Assembly: GCA_964578605.1 (NCBI GenBank)
Contig: CAZODO010000013.1
Coordinates: 1-64,000 of the forward strand
DNA length: 64,000 nucleotides
Origin: JAXMHN01 sp964578605
Lineage (GTDB): Bacteria; Verrucomicrobiota; Verrucomicrobiia; Limisphaerales; SIBE01
Direction: 5' to 3'
Shown piece after piece: positions 38,101 through 46,526 of this stretch (the first letter of the stretch is position 1; each line of letters opens with the position of its first letter). The notes below the pieces were generated by a model. The model saw only the letters and a program-made list of their open reading frames with translations. It was not told the DNA's origin and did no database searches. The position numbers were made by a program, and so were the translations under genes.

Positions 38101-40524
38101 GGCCTTCCCGTGGACCTGAGCGGGTATTCTTTCGATGGCGTGCGCTTTCGGTTCCCGGTGCCGTTCCCGGTCCTGGCGGGCGGAGAGCGCCTCGTCGTGG
38201 CGAACGATTCGGCGCCTGAGGATTTCGAGCGGCGGTATCCGGGGCTCCAGGTTGCGGGTTGGTACGATGGCGCCTTGGATGACGCGGGAGAGCGCGTCGC
38301 CCTGCTGGACCTGGCGGGACGAATCCTCGCGTCGGCCGCTTACGCCTCCGAGCCTCCGTGGCCGGCCGCTGCGAATGGCGGAGGGGCTTCGCTCGAAGTG
38401 CGAGATGCGTTGGGCGATCCCGATGATCCCTCGAATTGGCAGGCGAGCGCTCCCGGCGGTTCTCCAGGGGCCCCGAACAGGCCCGCGGAAGCGCCCGTGA
38501 TCCGCATCAACGAGCTGAATGCGGCGTCGGATGGAGACTGGATTGAGCTCTTCAACCCCGGGGTGGCGGCCGTCTCGATCGGCGGCTGGAGCCTGACGGA
38601 TGATTCGAATCCGCGGAAGTGGGTCTTCCCAGCGGGGGTGACGATTTCCGGGGGTGGCTTCCTCAAGATCGCTTGCCGCAATGATGCGCCCGCGGGAAGC
38701 CTGGCGGCGAACTTCCAGTTGAATCGCCAAGGCGAGACGGTGGCGTTGTTCGACGCGAGCGGCAACCGTGCGGACGCGGTTCGCTTTGGCCCGGTCATCG
38801 ATGCCCACACCGTGGGGATGATTGAAGGGCGGTTGACGCTGTGCGAGCCCACGCCGGCAGCGGTGAACCGGGTGGCCCCGCTCGGCTCGCTCGGCCAGGT
38901 CCGGATCAACGAGTTCCTGGCGAACTCGGATGACGGCATCGATTGGATCGAGTTCCATAATGCCGGCGGGTTGCCAGCCAGCCTGCAAGGTTGCGTGGTG
39001 CTGACCAGCAACGCCATGGCCCGAATTGCCGCGCCGGTGTTTATCGGTGCCGGCGGGTTCGTTGCGCTTTGGGCCGGCGAACAGCCTGGTCCGGATCACC
39101 TGAACCTGAGGATCACGGCCGGCGGAGGGCGGATAGCTTTGCTGGCTCCAGACGGTTCGGAGCTTGACCAAGTCGTTTACGCGGCCCAGGCACCCGGGAT
39201 CAGCACGGGGCGCTTTCCCGATGGCACCGGAGCCTTCCAGCCCTTCCCCTTCAGTCCCACAAAGGGCGCGGCCAACCAGGTGGTCGAAAACGGGTCGCGG
39301 GTTCGCATCGCTGAGTTCATGGCGCGCCCGGCCGCGGGCCCTGGATGGGTGGAGATCGAGAACGTCTGGCCGCAAGCCGTGGCGCTGGGTGGATTCACAT
39401 TCGAGATTCAGGCAGGGGAGGCCCCGCTCACGTCGCATGCCTTTCGAACGGATACCCGGCTGAACGCCGGCGAACGGATGCTTCTCTATTTTGGGCCGTT
39501 GCCTGAGGGTTTCATTCCGAAGCCGGGAGCGCTCATCCTTCCAGCGTCGCTCAGCGGCACGGGCGGCCGGTTCACTCTGCGTGATGAGCGCGACCGCATC
39601 CTGGACCGCGTCGAGTACGGCCCGCAGGTTTCAGGGAGATCGGTGGGCCGGGCGGGATCCGGTTGGAGCCTTCTGGCGGTGCCTTCACCCGGCGGTCCGA
39701 ACGGCCTGCCGGCGCCGCTCGATGCCGGCGGCGCCATCCGGATTAACGAATGGCTGGCCGGCGGTTCCGGGGCAAGCGAGTTTATCGAATTGTTCAATCC
39801 CGGCGTGCTTCCGGTGGACCTGGGCGGTTGGGTGCTCACGGACGATCCGTCCATTCGCGGCTCCACAAACCGGCACCTGGCGCCGCTGACTTTTGTCGAT
39901 GCATTGGGTTACGTGCGGTTCGACACCGAGGGTGGGCCGGACGATCTGCCCTTCCGGCTTGATCAACTCGGCGAAACGATTCGCCTTCTTGATCGGGACG
40001 GACGGATGATTGATTCGGTGGACTTTGCGGTGCAAGCCGATGGGATCTCGGAAGGCCGGTACCCAGACGGCGCCGAAGCGATCATGCGTTTCCCGGGTTC
40101 GGCCAGTCCTGGGGCGGCCAATTTCCTTGCCTTTGTCGACGCGGATGGCGACGGGATGGAGGACGGTTGGGAGTTGAATCACGGGCTAAATCCGGCTTTG
40201 GCCGAAGACGCCCGCCTTGACCAGGATGGCGATGGGATGTCCAACGCGGACGAGTATCGGAGCGGCACCAACCCTCAGGACGCTACGAGCCTGCTGCGGC
40301 TCGAGTTTGTGGGCTTCGCGGCCGAAGGCCCTGGGATTCGATTCGTGGCCCAGGCGAATCGCGCCTACTGCGTGGAGGCTGCCGACGACCTCGCCCACGC
40401 CCGCTGGAACGTTCTCGCCGAGATCTCTTCTTCCTCTGAGTCTCGGCCAATCACGGTCACCGATCCAAGGGCGTATCGCGATGGAGCCTCCATGCGCTTC
40501 TATCGGGTGCGAACGGCTCCTTGA
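35194..40524 (+). CDS. Giant secreted CotH-kinase / lamin-tail-domain protein
   Basis: 1776 aa with a Sec signal (1-31); start ATG at 35194. Domains by position: two SbsA-type Ig-like domains (about 32-230); a lamin-tail domain (238-380); a chitobiase-C-like domain (391-470); a CotH kinase domain (about 473-850) with NGVYKGLYNPCERVDDDFL, WADNDDWPHNNTR and FYPWDAEFAFS; another chitobiase-C-like domain (868-940); five more lamin-tail domains (from 945, each with the INE..A...DWIEL pattern); a calcium-type DADGDGMEDGWE/DQDGDGMSN segment (1647-1700); and a C-terminal module ending RFYRVR. CotH proteins are atypical secretory kinases. No anchor motif is seen, so it is released or carried by a dedicated secretion system. 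Confidence 0.92.
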   Translation: MRILSQAVRVVACVVLVFQVWEPASRVCAGVPSVIGVAPEPGFLNQLDSVRVTFSEPVDGVRAGDFLINGLPATGVEGAGAQYAFRFDPPPFGPVDITWGPLHTIFSVATPSDRFDGGAAGSTWAYQLINPAPPKVTGVLPIPSATLRKLAEVEVNFDRPVIGVDASDLRLNGGQAVAVSGFGSGPYRFSFDEAGAGQATLAWSSEPGISADDAGAAVFSGTWWSYAIDPDQPVPCVEVHEIMAENQSGLLDEEGDAEDWLELRNCGAEPVNLEGWSLSVDREEEGQWVFPDTVLPPGGYLVIWASGKDRRDPSFGRYLHTNFKLNAAGDTVRLFGPELPRTLVDELRYPEQAPDYSYGRLGTDAGGRLSFLARPTPGAPNVSDEMIGKVEEVHFSVERGFFNAPFHLTLACPTAGAEIRYTLNGSVPALTNGFVFDAPILVVTTRVVRAAAFAPNRLPSRIQTHTYLMNLANNRRLLPALSLVTATNNLYGRTGIMESNPRNTTKHGAAWERPVSVEWVRPEDNGGFQVDAGIRVAGGDYIRQRYNYRTTVAPEGKYSFRLYFRGNYGPGRLEYPLFPGSTLQSYNNVHVRAGMNDHTNPLIKDEFLRALSLDVGIPACHGTFVSLFLNGVYKGLYNPCERVDDDFLQAYHGGGELWDVIGPNNQVIRGDMTAWSQLRTAARKDLAAASNYLAVAARMDLVNFIDYLLPLVWADNDDWPHNNTRAAREKKDGAPFRFYPWDAEFAFSSHAVSYDTIAGTLSSLSPPWGTTDYQAIFNALKRSPEFKILFADRVHRAFYNGGPLTDERIRARYNAMKAQVAPSIPGFNDLIGTWINRRRLYLMNSFQRAGFLRSTNAPGTSPFGGRVAPGYRLLLTNLSGSILYTTNGTDPRVAFSGKPSPSALEYTAPLVLNRSLQLKARSLDHTNWSALTEVTFEVDQAGSPLRITEIMFNPPGGSAYEYVELENTGGLPVDLSGYSFDGVRFRFPVPFPVLAGGERLVVANDSAPEDFERRYPGLQVAGWYDGALDDAGERVALLDLAGRILASAAYASEPPWPAAANGGGASLEVRDALGDPDDPSNWQASAPGGSPGAPNRPAEAPVIRINELNAASDGDWIELFNPGVAAVSIGGWSLTDDSNPRKWVFPAGVTISGGGFLKIACRNDAPAGSLAANFQLNRQGETVALFDASGNRADAVRFGPVIDAHTVGMIEGRLTLCEPTPAAVNRVAPLGSLGQVRINEFLANSDDGIDWIEFHNAGGLPASLQGCVVLTSNAMARIAAPVFIGAGGFVALWAGEQPGPDHLNLRITAGGGRIALLAPDGSELDQVVYAAQAPGISTGRFPDGTGAFQPFPFSPTKGAANQVVENGSRVRIAEFMARPAAGPGWVEIENVWPQAVALGGFTFEIQAGEAPLTSHAFRTDTRLNAGERMLLYFGPLPEGFIPKPGALILPASLSGTGGRFTLRDERDRILDRVEYGPQVSGRSVGRAGSGWSLLAVPSPGGPNGLPAPLDAGGAIRINEWLAGGSGASEFIELFNPGVLPVDLGGWVLTDDPSIRGSTNRHLAPLTFVDALGYVRFDTEGGPDDLPFRLDQLGETIRLLDRDGRMIDSVDFAVQADGISEGRYPDGAEAIMRFPGSASPGAANFLAFVDADGDGMEDGWELNHGLNPALAEDARLDQDGDGMSNADEYRSGTNPQDATSLLRLEFVGFAAEGPGIRFVAQANRAYCVEAADDLAHARWNVLAEISSSSESRPITVTDPRAYRDGASMRFYRVRTAP

Positions 40525-40684
40525 AAGAACGAGGGCCGAACTTTTGAGATCCGGCCCGTTCTGAGAACAAATTGTCTTCTCGAGGCGCTGCGCCGCGGAC
40601 CACGCATTCACTTCACACACGGAACAACCGCGTTGTTGCGCCTGATTGCTAAAAGGAGAGTAGCATAGGCCCAGGGTTCGACCA

Positions 40685-40702
40685 GTCACCAGAACTGGTG
40701 AC
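40685..40702. promoter_or_regulatory. Perfect palindrome GTCACCAG-AA-CTGGTGAC
   Basis: 8-bp arms with a 2-bp centre, 59 bp before the AI-2E/GAF gene. It could be a dimeric regulator operator or a repeat element, since GTCACCA also heads the dispersed repeats at 11927 and 58331. Confidence 0.45.
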
Positions 40703-40760
40703 AGCTGTCCCCACCCGCTGGGCGGTTTTGCATCCGGGTTCCGGAGGGCTATTATAGGCC

Positions 40761-43091
40761 ATGAGGTTCAACTCCCAAGCTCCCACGAACGGGAGCGGCT
40801 TCACGAAACTGGCATCTTTCGTGATTGTCGCCGGCGTTCTCTACGTGGCGGAAGATGTCTTTGTTCCTATTGCGCTGGCGGTGCTGTTGAGCTTTTTGTT
40901 GGCGCCCTTGGTGGTGCGTTTGGGGCGATGGGGTCTTGGGAAAGTGACGTCCGTGATGGTGGTGGTCACGCTGGCCTTTGCGATTATCGGGGTGGTGGGC
41001 TGGCTGGTCACGGTGCAGGCCATCAACCTGGCCGATCAATTGCCGCAATATCGGGACAACCTGCGCGCCAAAATCACCGCCCTTAAGAAGCCCAACCCGG
41101 AGGGAGTCCTTTCCAAAGCCAGCGGCGTGGTGAAGGAACTCGAAAAGGAAATCAACTCCGAAACCCCCGAGGAATCGACCTTCCCGGCCGGCCAGATGCC
41201 CCAGGAACCGCTGCCGGTCGAGGTGCGCGCCCCCAGGCAAACGCCGCTCCGGCTGCTCGCGAGCATGGCCGGCCCCGTTCTCCAGCCGCTGGCGACGGCG
41301 GGTGCGGTGGCGTTCTTTGTCATCCTGATGTTGCTCCAACGCGAGGACCTGCGCGAACGCTTCCTCAAGCTCGTCAGTGGAGGCGAGCTGAACGTGGCGA
41401 CTCAAGCCGTGGACGACGCCACCAGCCGGGTCAGCCGGTACCTCCTGATGCAATTGGCGGTGAACGCCACTTACGGCATCCCGATTGGCGTCGGGCTCTA
41501 CTTTATCGGGGTGCCCAACGCGTTCCTGTGGGGGTTGCTGGCCGTGCTGCTGCGGTTCATCCCGTTCGTGGGGCCGTGGATCGCCGCGGCTTTCCCCATC
41601 GCGCTCGCCATCGCCGTGGACCCGGGCTGGACCAAGCCGCTTCTGACCATTGGCTTGTTCCTCGTCCTTGAGATCGTGAGCAACAATGTGGTCGAACCGC
41701 TCCTTTACGGCGCCAGCACGGGCGTCTCGAACATCGCGCTGCTCGTGGCGGCCATCTTCTGGACGTGGCTCTGGGGGCCGGTGGGCCTGTTGCTTTCCAC
41801 GCCGCTCACCGTGTGCATGATGGTCATCGGCAAGTACGTGCCCGGGCTGCGCTTCCTCAGCGTGCTCCTCGGAAGTGAACCGGTGCTCGCACCAGAAGCC
41901 CGCTTTTACCAGCGCATGCTCGCCATGGACGAAGACGAGCTGTGGGAGATCTCGGAGCGATACATTGCGGACCGGTCCCTCCCTGAACTGTACGACCGCG
42001 TGGTCCTTCCCGCGCTGGCCTTTGCCGAGCGAGACCGGCACAAGGGCACGCTCGCCGAGGTCCGCCAGGCGTTCATTGTGCAGAATACGCGCGGCCTGAT
42101 CGAAGGCCTGGTTGATCCCGCCCCCTCCAACGGGAACGGCCCCGCCCGGGAACAGGCCGAGCCTGACGCGGCCCGGACCTCGAATGGCGCCGCCGCCGTG
42201 CTGTGTGTTCCTGCCCGCGATGAAGCGGACGAGCTGGCGGCCTTGATGCTGGTCCAATTGCTCACCATGAAGGGCGTTCCCGCGCGCGCGGTTTCGGTCA
42301 AAGCCCCGGCGGCTGAATCGGTCAACGAAATCCGCGCCAACAAGATTGGCACCGTGTGCATCTCGAGCGTGCCCCCATTTGCCGTGACCCCTGCTCGCCA
42401 GATCTGCAAGCGGATCAAGCAGGAGTTCCCGCACGTCAAGGTTGTCATTGGCATCTGGAGTGCCCAGGCAACGGGCACCCACGTGGTCAACCGCCTCGCG
42501 TCCTCGTGCCCGGATGCCGTCGTCAGCCGTTTGGCGGAAGCGGTCTCGCGGGTCGAGGCCCTCCTGCAGGCGCAGGAAGCGGAGGCGCGCGAGGCGCGGA
42601 CCACGCTCGCGGGGGTCGAGGAGCCCCTGCCCGCAGTCCCGCAAGCCTTGGAAGCGGAACCGGAAGAGATCTTCGCCGCGACCGTCAGGCAAGCCGCCAA
42701 GGTCCTCAACGTGCCTGTCTCCCTGGTCTCCCTTATGGAAGCGGACGCCGATTTCTGGCACGCCCACGGCGGCATCCCCCCCGATTTTGGCAGCGGCGAA
42801 TCGTTGCGCGAAACGTCCATCTTCGGCGCCGGAATCCAGAGCGACGATCTCCTGGTTGTCGCCGATGTTGCCGAAGACGCCAGATTCAGATCAGATCCGG
42901 TCCTTCGAGAGCGGGGAATCCGCTTCTTTGCGGCGGTGCCGCTCCGGGTCAGCGCCGGCCATGTTGTCGGGGCGCTCTGTGTGACCGACACCGCACCTCA
43001 CGAAGTGCCGGATCGGGCCAAAGGGATCTTGAAGCGGCTCGCCGACAGGCTCGTTGCGCGGGTGGAAGAACGGAAGCTTGCGACGGCCTGA
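40761..43091 (+). CDS. AI-2E-family permease fused to Rossmann-like and GAF domains
   Basis: 776 aa. Residues about 15-375 are an AI-2E/PerM transporter with eight hydrophobic segments and the family regions RFIPFVGPWIAAAFPIALA and LEIVSNNVVEPLLYG. A helical stretch (about 376-455) follows. Residues 470-600 (AAVLCVPARDEADELAALM, KVVIGIWS) look like a cobalamin-binding-type Rossmann domain without its DxHxxG motif. Residues about 630-770 are a GAF domain (FRSDPVLRERGIRFFAAVPL, GALCVTDTAP). The transport substrate is unknown. The C-terminal half suggests a cytoplasmic sensory or regulatory role. Confidence 0.9.
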   Translation: MRFNSQAPTNGSGFTKLASFVIVAGVLYVAEDVFVPIALAVLLSFLLAPLVVRLGRWGLGKVTSVMVVVTLAFAIIGVVGWLVTVQAINLADQLPQYRDNLRAKITALKKPNPEGVLSKASGVVKELEKEINSETPEESTFPAGQMPQEPLPVEVRAPRQTPLRLLASMAGPVLQPLATAGAVAFFVILMLLQREDLRERFLKLVSGGELNVATQAVDDATSRVSRYLLMQLAVNATYGIPIGVGLYFIGVPNAFLWGLLAVLLRFIPFVGPWIAAAFPIALAIAVDPGWTKPLLTIGLFLVLEIVSNNVVEPLLYGASTGVSNIALLVAAIFWTWLWGPVGLLLSTPLTVCMMVIGKYVPGLRFLSVLLGSEPVLAPEARFYQRMLAMDEDELWEISERYIADRSLPELYDRVVLPALAFAERDRHKGTLAEVRQAFIVQNTRGLIEGLVDPAPSNGNGPAREQAEPDAARTSNGAAAVLCVPARDEADELAALMLVQLLTMKGVPARAVSVKAPAAESVNEIRANKIGTVCISSVPPFAVTPARQICKRIKQEFPHVKVVIGIWSAQATGTHVVNRLASSCPDAVVSRLAEAVSRVEALLQAQEAEAREARTTLAGVEEPLPAVPQALEAEPEEIFAATVRQAAKVLNVPVSLVSLMEADADFWHAHGGIPPDFGSGESLRETSIFGAGIQSDDLLVVADVAEDARFRSDPVLRERGIRFFAAVPLRVSAGHVVGALCVTDTAPHEVPDRAKGILKRLADRLVARVEERKLATA

Positions 43092-43557
43092 TTCGATGGG
43101 GATGGCTTGCGGCCCTGGCGCTCAGCCCCGGCTCCCAGCCGGACTTCGCAGCGATCGCTTTAGGAGGTCGTCCTGGTGCTCGTCCGGAGCCCACTGATCC
43201 GTCATGACGTCGACCAGCGAAAGCGCCATGTCCAATTCCTTTGCAGCCGGTTCAGCCGTGGACAAGTCGGATCTCGGCACCCGCAAGAACTGCGCTTGAT
43301 CCGTTAATCAAGTAACAAACAACCAAGAGTCAGGTAATTTTTTACTATGATATAATAGTAAAACTATAATGTAAACATAGTAAAACCATAGTTGAACATC
43401 GGAAGGAGAGCGTTTGGATCCGCCAGCTTAACCGGTTGCACCCGGGAAATTCCTCGACTCCCTCCCGGGTGCCCTGCGATCCTTCAACAGCTCCGGCACC
43501 GGCCCGAAGCCCTTGCCAGTGAGTTCGGTTCCGTAAAACGCGACCATTCGTCTTGTC
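43092..43557. other. 466-bp intergenic region with island 5
   Basis: No gene seen. Contains the AT-rich array at 43310-43400 and, beyond it, a GC hairpin with 10-bp arms (GCACCCGGGA at 43438, TCCCGGGTGC at 43463). It leads into the PIG-L gene. Confidence 0.6.
43310..43400 (+). repeat. 11-bp-period AT-rich array (island 5)
   Basis: Units AGTAAAACTAT (43357), AATGTAAACAT (43368), AGTAAAACCAT (43379) and AGTTGAACATC (43390) are in exact 11-bp register, and weaker units extend back to 43310. The array ends in AACATCGGAAGGAGAGCG, nearly the same as the end of island 6. Confidence 0.78.
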
Positions 43558-44355
43558 ATGAGCTCCTCGCAGATTGCCATCGCCATTGGCGCACACCCGG
43601 ATGATATCGAGTTCGGCATGGCCGGAACTCTTCTAAAACTGCGCGACGCCGGTTGGAAAATCCATTACCTGAACCTGGCGACGGGCAATTGCGGGAGCGC
43701 CAATACGAGCGCGGCCGAGACGCGCCGGATTCGGGGCCGCGAAGCCCGCGCCGCCGCCCGGATGCTGGAAGCGAAGTACCATCCTCCCTTCCTGGACGAC
43801 CTGGAGATCTTCTATAGCGACTCGGCCCTGCGCAAATTGGCCGCGATCCTGCGAGAGGTGCAGCCTTCCATCGTTCTCACGCATTCGCCCCAGGATTACA
43901 TGGAAGACCACATGATCACCGCGCGGCTCGCGGTCACGGCCGCCTTCGCCCGGGGCATGCCCAATTACCGCACCCGTCCGCAGCGCCGCGCCACGGATAA
44001 GCCGGTGACGGTTTATCACGCGATGCCGCATGGATTGAGGGACGGCATGCGTCAGAAGATCATCCCGGGCCTGTTCGTCGACACGACCGCCGTGCACGCC
44101 CTCAAACGCGACGCGCTCGGGTGTCATCGCAGCCAAAAGGAATGGCTGGATGTGAGCCAGGGTATGGATTCCTACCTGCATTCCCTCGACACCCTGTCGC
44201 TGGACGTCGGGAGAATGTCCGGCCATTTCCAGCATGCGGAGGGTTGGCGCCGCCATTCCCACCTGGGTTTCTGCGCGCCGCACGCCGACCCGCTCCGGGA
44301 GGCGCTCCCGGGTCACTCGCTGGTGAACGAAGCGTACGAAGAGTCGCTCGGCTGA
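43558..44355 (+). CDS. PIG-L / LmbE-family deacetylase
   Basis: A 265-aa zinc-dependent N-acetylglucosamine-type deacetylase. The metal motif is IGAHPDDIEFGMAG near residues 10-23, with the third ligand in YMEDHMITARLA. It resembles BshB/LmbE proteins that deacetylate sugar conjugates such as GlcNAc-malate or mycothiol precursors. The substrate is uncertain because no partner glycosyltransferase is nearby. No signal peptide. Island 5 lies 158 bp upstream. Confidence 0.92.
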   Translation: MSSSQIAIAIGAHPDDIEFGMAGTLLKLRDAGWKIHYLNLATGNCGSANTSAAETRRIRGREARAAARMLEAKYHPPFLDDLEIFYSDSALRKLAAILREVQPSIVLTHSPQDYMEDHMITARLAVTAAFARGMPNYRTRPQRRATDKPVTVYHAMPHGLRDGMRQKIIPGLFVDTTAVHALKRDALGCHRSQKEWLDVSQGMDSYLHSLDTLSLDVGRMSGHFQHAEGWRRHSHLGFCAPHADPLREALPGHSLVNEAYEESLG

Positions 44356-44623
44356 GCTTGCGAGCTACCTATTTGAAGAAGAAGGGCAGGGTTTAGTTGC
44401 CCAGCTGTCCGGGTCGAACAGACGGACCGTTCGTCATAGGAGTCCAAGTCCTTCGGGCTAGATAAACAAGTCCAGTGAGCACGAAATCAGCATAGAAATA
44501 GACCTCCTGAACCGACATTAACCGGGACTCCTCCGCGTGTGATGAATCTTGTCCGGTCCTCTCGGAGCGGGAAGGTCCAAGGAATCGGCTTGAAAGCCTC
44601 CGGGCGAGGATCATGCTCCGTTT

Positions 44624-46045
44624 ATGACCACCAAGATACGCTCCAATGGCCAATTTCTGGCCGTTTCTACTGGTTCCCGTGCGACGGCTCTTTCCCGTCG
44701 GCAATTCCTGAGGCTTGCCGGGGTGGGGGTGGCCGCCGGTTCGGTGGCCTGCCCGGCGTTGCTGCGCGCCGCGGCGCCGAACAGCAAACTTCGGCATGCC
44801 TGCATCGGGGTGGGCGGGATGGGGGCGGGCGATTTGCAGAATTACCTGCAGCACAAAGGGGTTGAGATCGCGGCGTTGTGCGACGTGGACGGCAATACGC
44901 TGAAGAACGCGGCCAGGCAGGTTCCCGGCGCGCGGACTTACACCGATTGGCGCGAGTTGCTGGAAAAGGAACGGATCGATTCCGTGAACGTGACGGTGCC
45001 GGATCACATGCATTTCCCGATCGCATACGCGGCGATACAAAAGGGGCTGCATGTGTACTGTCAGAAGCCGATGTGCCATGATGTTGCGGAGGTGCGAGCC
45101 TTGACCCTGGCGTCGATCGAGAAGGGCGTAATCACCCAGCTCGGGACGCAGGCGGCGTCGGGCACGGGGGATCGCACGGCGGTGCAGATGATCAAGGCCG
45201 GGGCGATCGGCAAGATCAAACATGCCTATCTCTGTTCGAACCGGCCGGGCGCGGTCGAGCAGTACCGTTTGAAAGGCCCGCGGCCGGCCCAAGGCCAGGA
45301 GCCGCCGGCACACTTGAACTGGGATCTTTGGATTGGCACCGCGCCTTGGCGGCCGTTTGCGCCGGATATTTACCACCCCGTCAAGTGGCGGGCCTGGCAG
45401 GACTTCGGGACCGGCTGGTCCGGGGATATCGGCTGTCACATTTTCGATGCGGTCTGGAAAGGGCTTGGGCTGCAGCCGCCGCTGGACGTGGTGGCCGAGG
45501 TGCAGGAATCGTGGAAGAACTCGCCCGAACGGCAGGCGGACACCTGGCCCCAAGGCGACCACATAACCTGGACCTTCCCCGGGAACGCGCTGACGCAGGA
45601 TAAAGAGCTGACGTTAGAGTGGTTTGACGGCGAGTACTACCCGCCGGACGATATCCGGAAGCTATACTCCATCGAGGACTACCCGCCCGAATCCGCCATG
45701 CTGGTCGGGACGGAAGGCGCCATGCTCCTGGGGCACGGCCGCGGCCCGCTCTTGCTGCCCGAAGAGAAGTTCGCGAGCTATGCCAAACCGACGATGCCCG
45801 GCCGGAACCATTACCATCATTTCGTGGATGCGTGCCGGGGCGGCGAGAAGACGGAATCGCACTTTGCCCAAACGGGGCCGATGACGGAGGCGATCCTGCT
45901 TGGGACGGTGGCGATACGGGTGCCGGGCGAGAAATTGACTTGGGACGCGAAGAACATGCAGTTCACCAATTCGGCATCGGCTGGCCGGTATTTGAAGCGC
46001 CGGTACCGGGAGGGCTGGGAAGTGCGGCTGGGCGGAGTCTTTTGA
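44624..46045 (+). CDS. Tat-exported Gfo/Idh/MocA oxidoreductase (QKP variant)
   Basis: 473 aa. The Tat motif LSRRQFLRLAGVGVAAG is at 23-39, after an extended N-terminus. The Rossmann motif is CIGVGGMGAGD. The catalytic motif is VYCQKPMCH (Q147-K148-P149), keeping the Lys but with Gln for Glu, a variant common among exported PVC members. GDIGCH holds the active-site Asp and His. It stands alone between the PIG-L gene and rpmE. Confidence 0.92.
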   Translation: MTTKIRSNGQFLAVSTGSRATALSRRQFLRLAGVGVAAGSVACPALLRAAAPNSKLRHACIGVGGMGAGDLQNYLQHKGVEIAALCDVDGNTLKNAARQVPGARTYTDWRELLEKERIDSVNVTVPDHMHFPIAYAAIQKGLHVYCQKPMCHDVAEVRALTLASIEKGVITQLGTQAASGTGDRTAVQMIKAGAIGKIKHAYLCSNRPGAVEQYRLKGPRPAQGQEPPAHLNWDLWIGTAPWRPFAPDIYHPVKWRAWQDFGTGWSGDIGCHIFDAVWKGLGLQPPLDVVAEVQESWKNSPERQADTWPQGDHITWTFPGNALTQDKELTLEWFDGEYYPPDDIRKLYSIEDYPPESAMLVGTEGAMLLGHGRGPLLLPEEKFASYAKPTMPGRNHYHHFVDACRGGEKTESHFAQTGPMTEAILLGTVAIRVPGEKLTWDAKNMQFTNSASAGRYLKRRYREGWEVRLGGVF

Positions 46046-46105
46046 AAGCAAAGGCAGGGCCGGACCGCCGGGCCGACCATTGGGCACAGGTCATTTCAAT
46101 CACCC

Positions 46106-46130
46106 AGGGCGGGCCGGGCCGCCCCGCCCT
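46106..46130 (+). terminator. GC hairpin downstream of oxidoreductase
   Basis: 8-bp arms AGGGCGGG / CCCGCCCT lie 61 bp after the stop. No T-tract follows; possible transcript end. Confidence 0.4.
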
Positions 46131-46174
46131 GCTACCCCAAATGGGGAAATGAGAATTGCTGGCATTTTTGGGGC

Positions 46175-46202
46175 TTGTCAAGCTGGGGGTGGCTGCTAAG
46201 TT
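46175..46202 (+). promoter_or_regulatory. Candidate promoter for rpmE
   Basis: TTGTCA (46175-46180) and TAAGTT (46197-46202) are spaced by 16 bp and end 15 bp before the rpmE ATG. A sigma-70-like match of moderate quality. The short leader (CCCCCTCTTTTTGT) lacks a Shine-Dalgarno sequence. Confidence 0.4.
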
Positions 46203-46217
46203 ACCCCCTCTTTTTGT

Positions 46218-46463
46218 ATGAAAGCCGACATTCATCCGAAGTATTTGGACGCCGAGATCCGTTGCGCGTGCGGGAACGTGATTAAGACCCGTTCCACCCG
46301 GCCGACGATCCTGGTCGGGATTTGCAACGTGTGCCACCCGTTTTACACCGGCACGCAGAAGTTCGTGGATACCGCGGGACGCGTCGACAAGTTCCAGCAG
46401 CGCATGGCCAAGACCCAGGCCGCCCAGGCGGCTCAGGCGGCTTCACGCAAAAAGAAGAAGTAG
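46218..46463 (+). CDS. rpmE: Ribosomal protein bL31 (zinc form)
   Basis: An 81-aa large-subunit ribosomal protein. The N-terminus MKADIHPKYLDAEIRCACG is typical. Zinc ligands are present as C16-x-C18 and C36-NV-C39, so this is the zinc-binding type. HPFYTGTQKFVDTAGRVDKF matches the family core. The C-terminus is a lysine-rich tail (SRKKKK). It is followed by a strong intrinsic terminator and then prfA, a common gene order. Confidence 0.97.
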   Translation: MKADIHPKYLDAEIRCACGNVIKTRSTRPTILVGICNVCHPFYTGTQKFVDTAGRVDKFQQRMAKTQAAQAAQAASRKKKK

Positions 46464-46478
46464 CGCCACCTCACTTTC

Positions 46479-46519
46479 CCGCCCGCAGGGTGTTTCTCCT
46501 TCGCGGGCGGTCTTTTTTT
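46479..46519 (+). terminator. Rho-independent terminator after rpmE
   Basis: An 8-bp GC stem (CCGCCCGC / GCGGGCGG) with a 16-nt loop is followed directly by TCTTTTTTT. It lies 16 bp after the rpmE stop and ends 8 bp before the prfA start, so prfA would need read-through or a promoter within the terminator region. Confidence 0.88.
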
Positions 46520-46526
46520 AAGGGGT

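Noticed and set aside
36868..39438. 856-codon open frame antisense to the CotH gene
   Set aside because: Arg/Pro/Gly-rich shadow of a well-supported gene with no recognisable domain.
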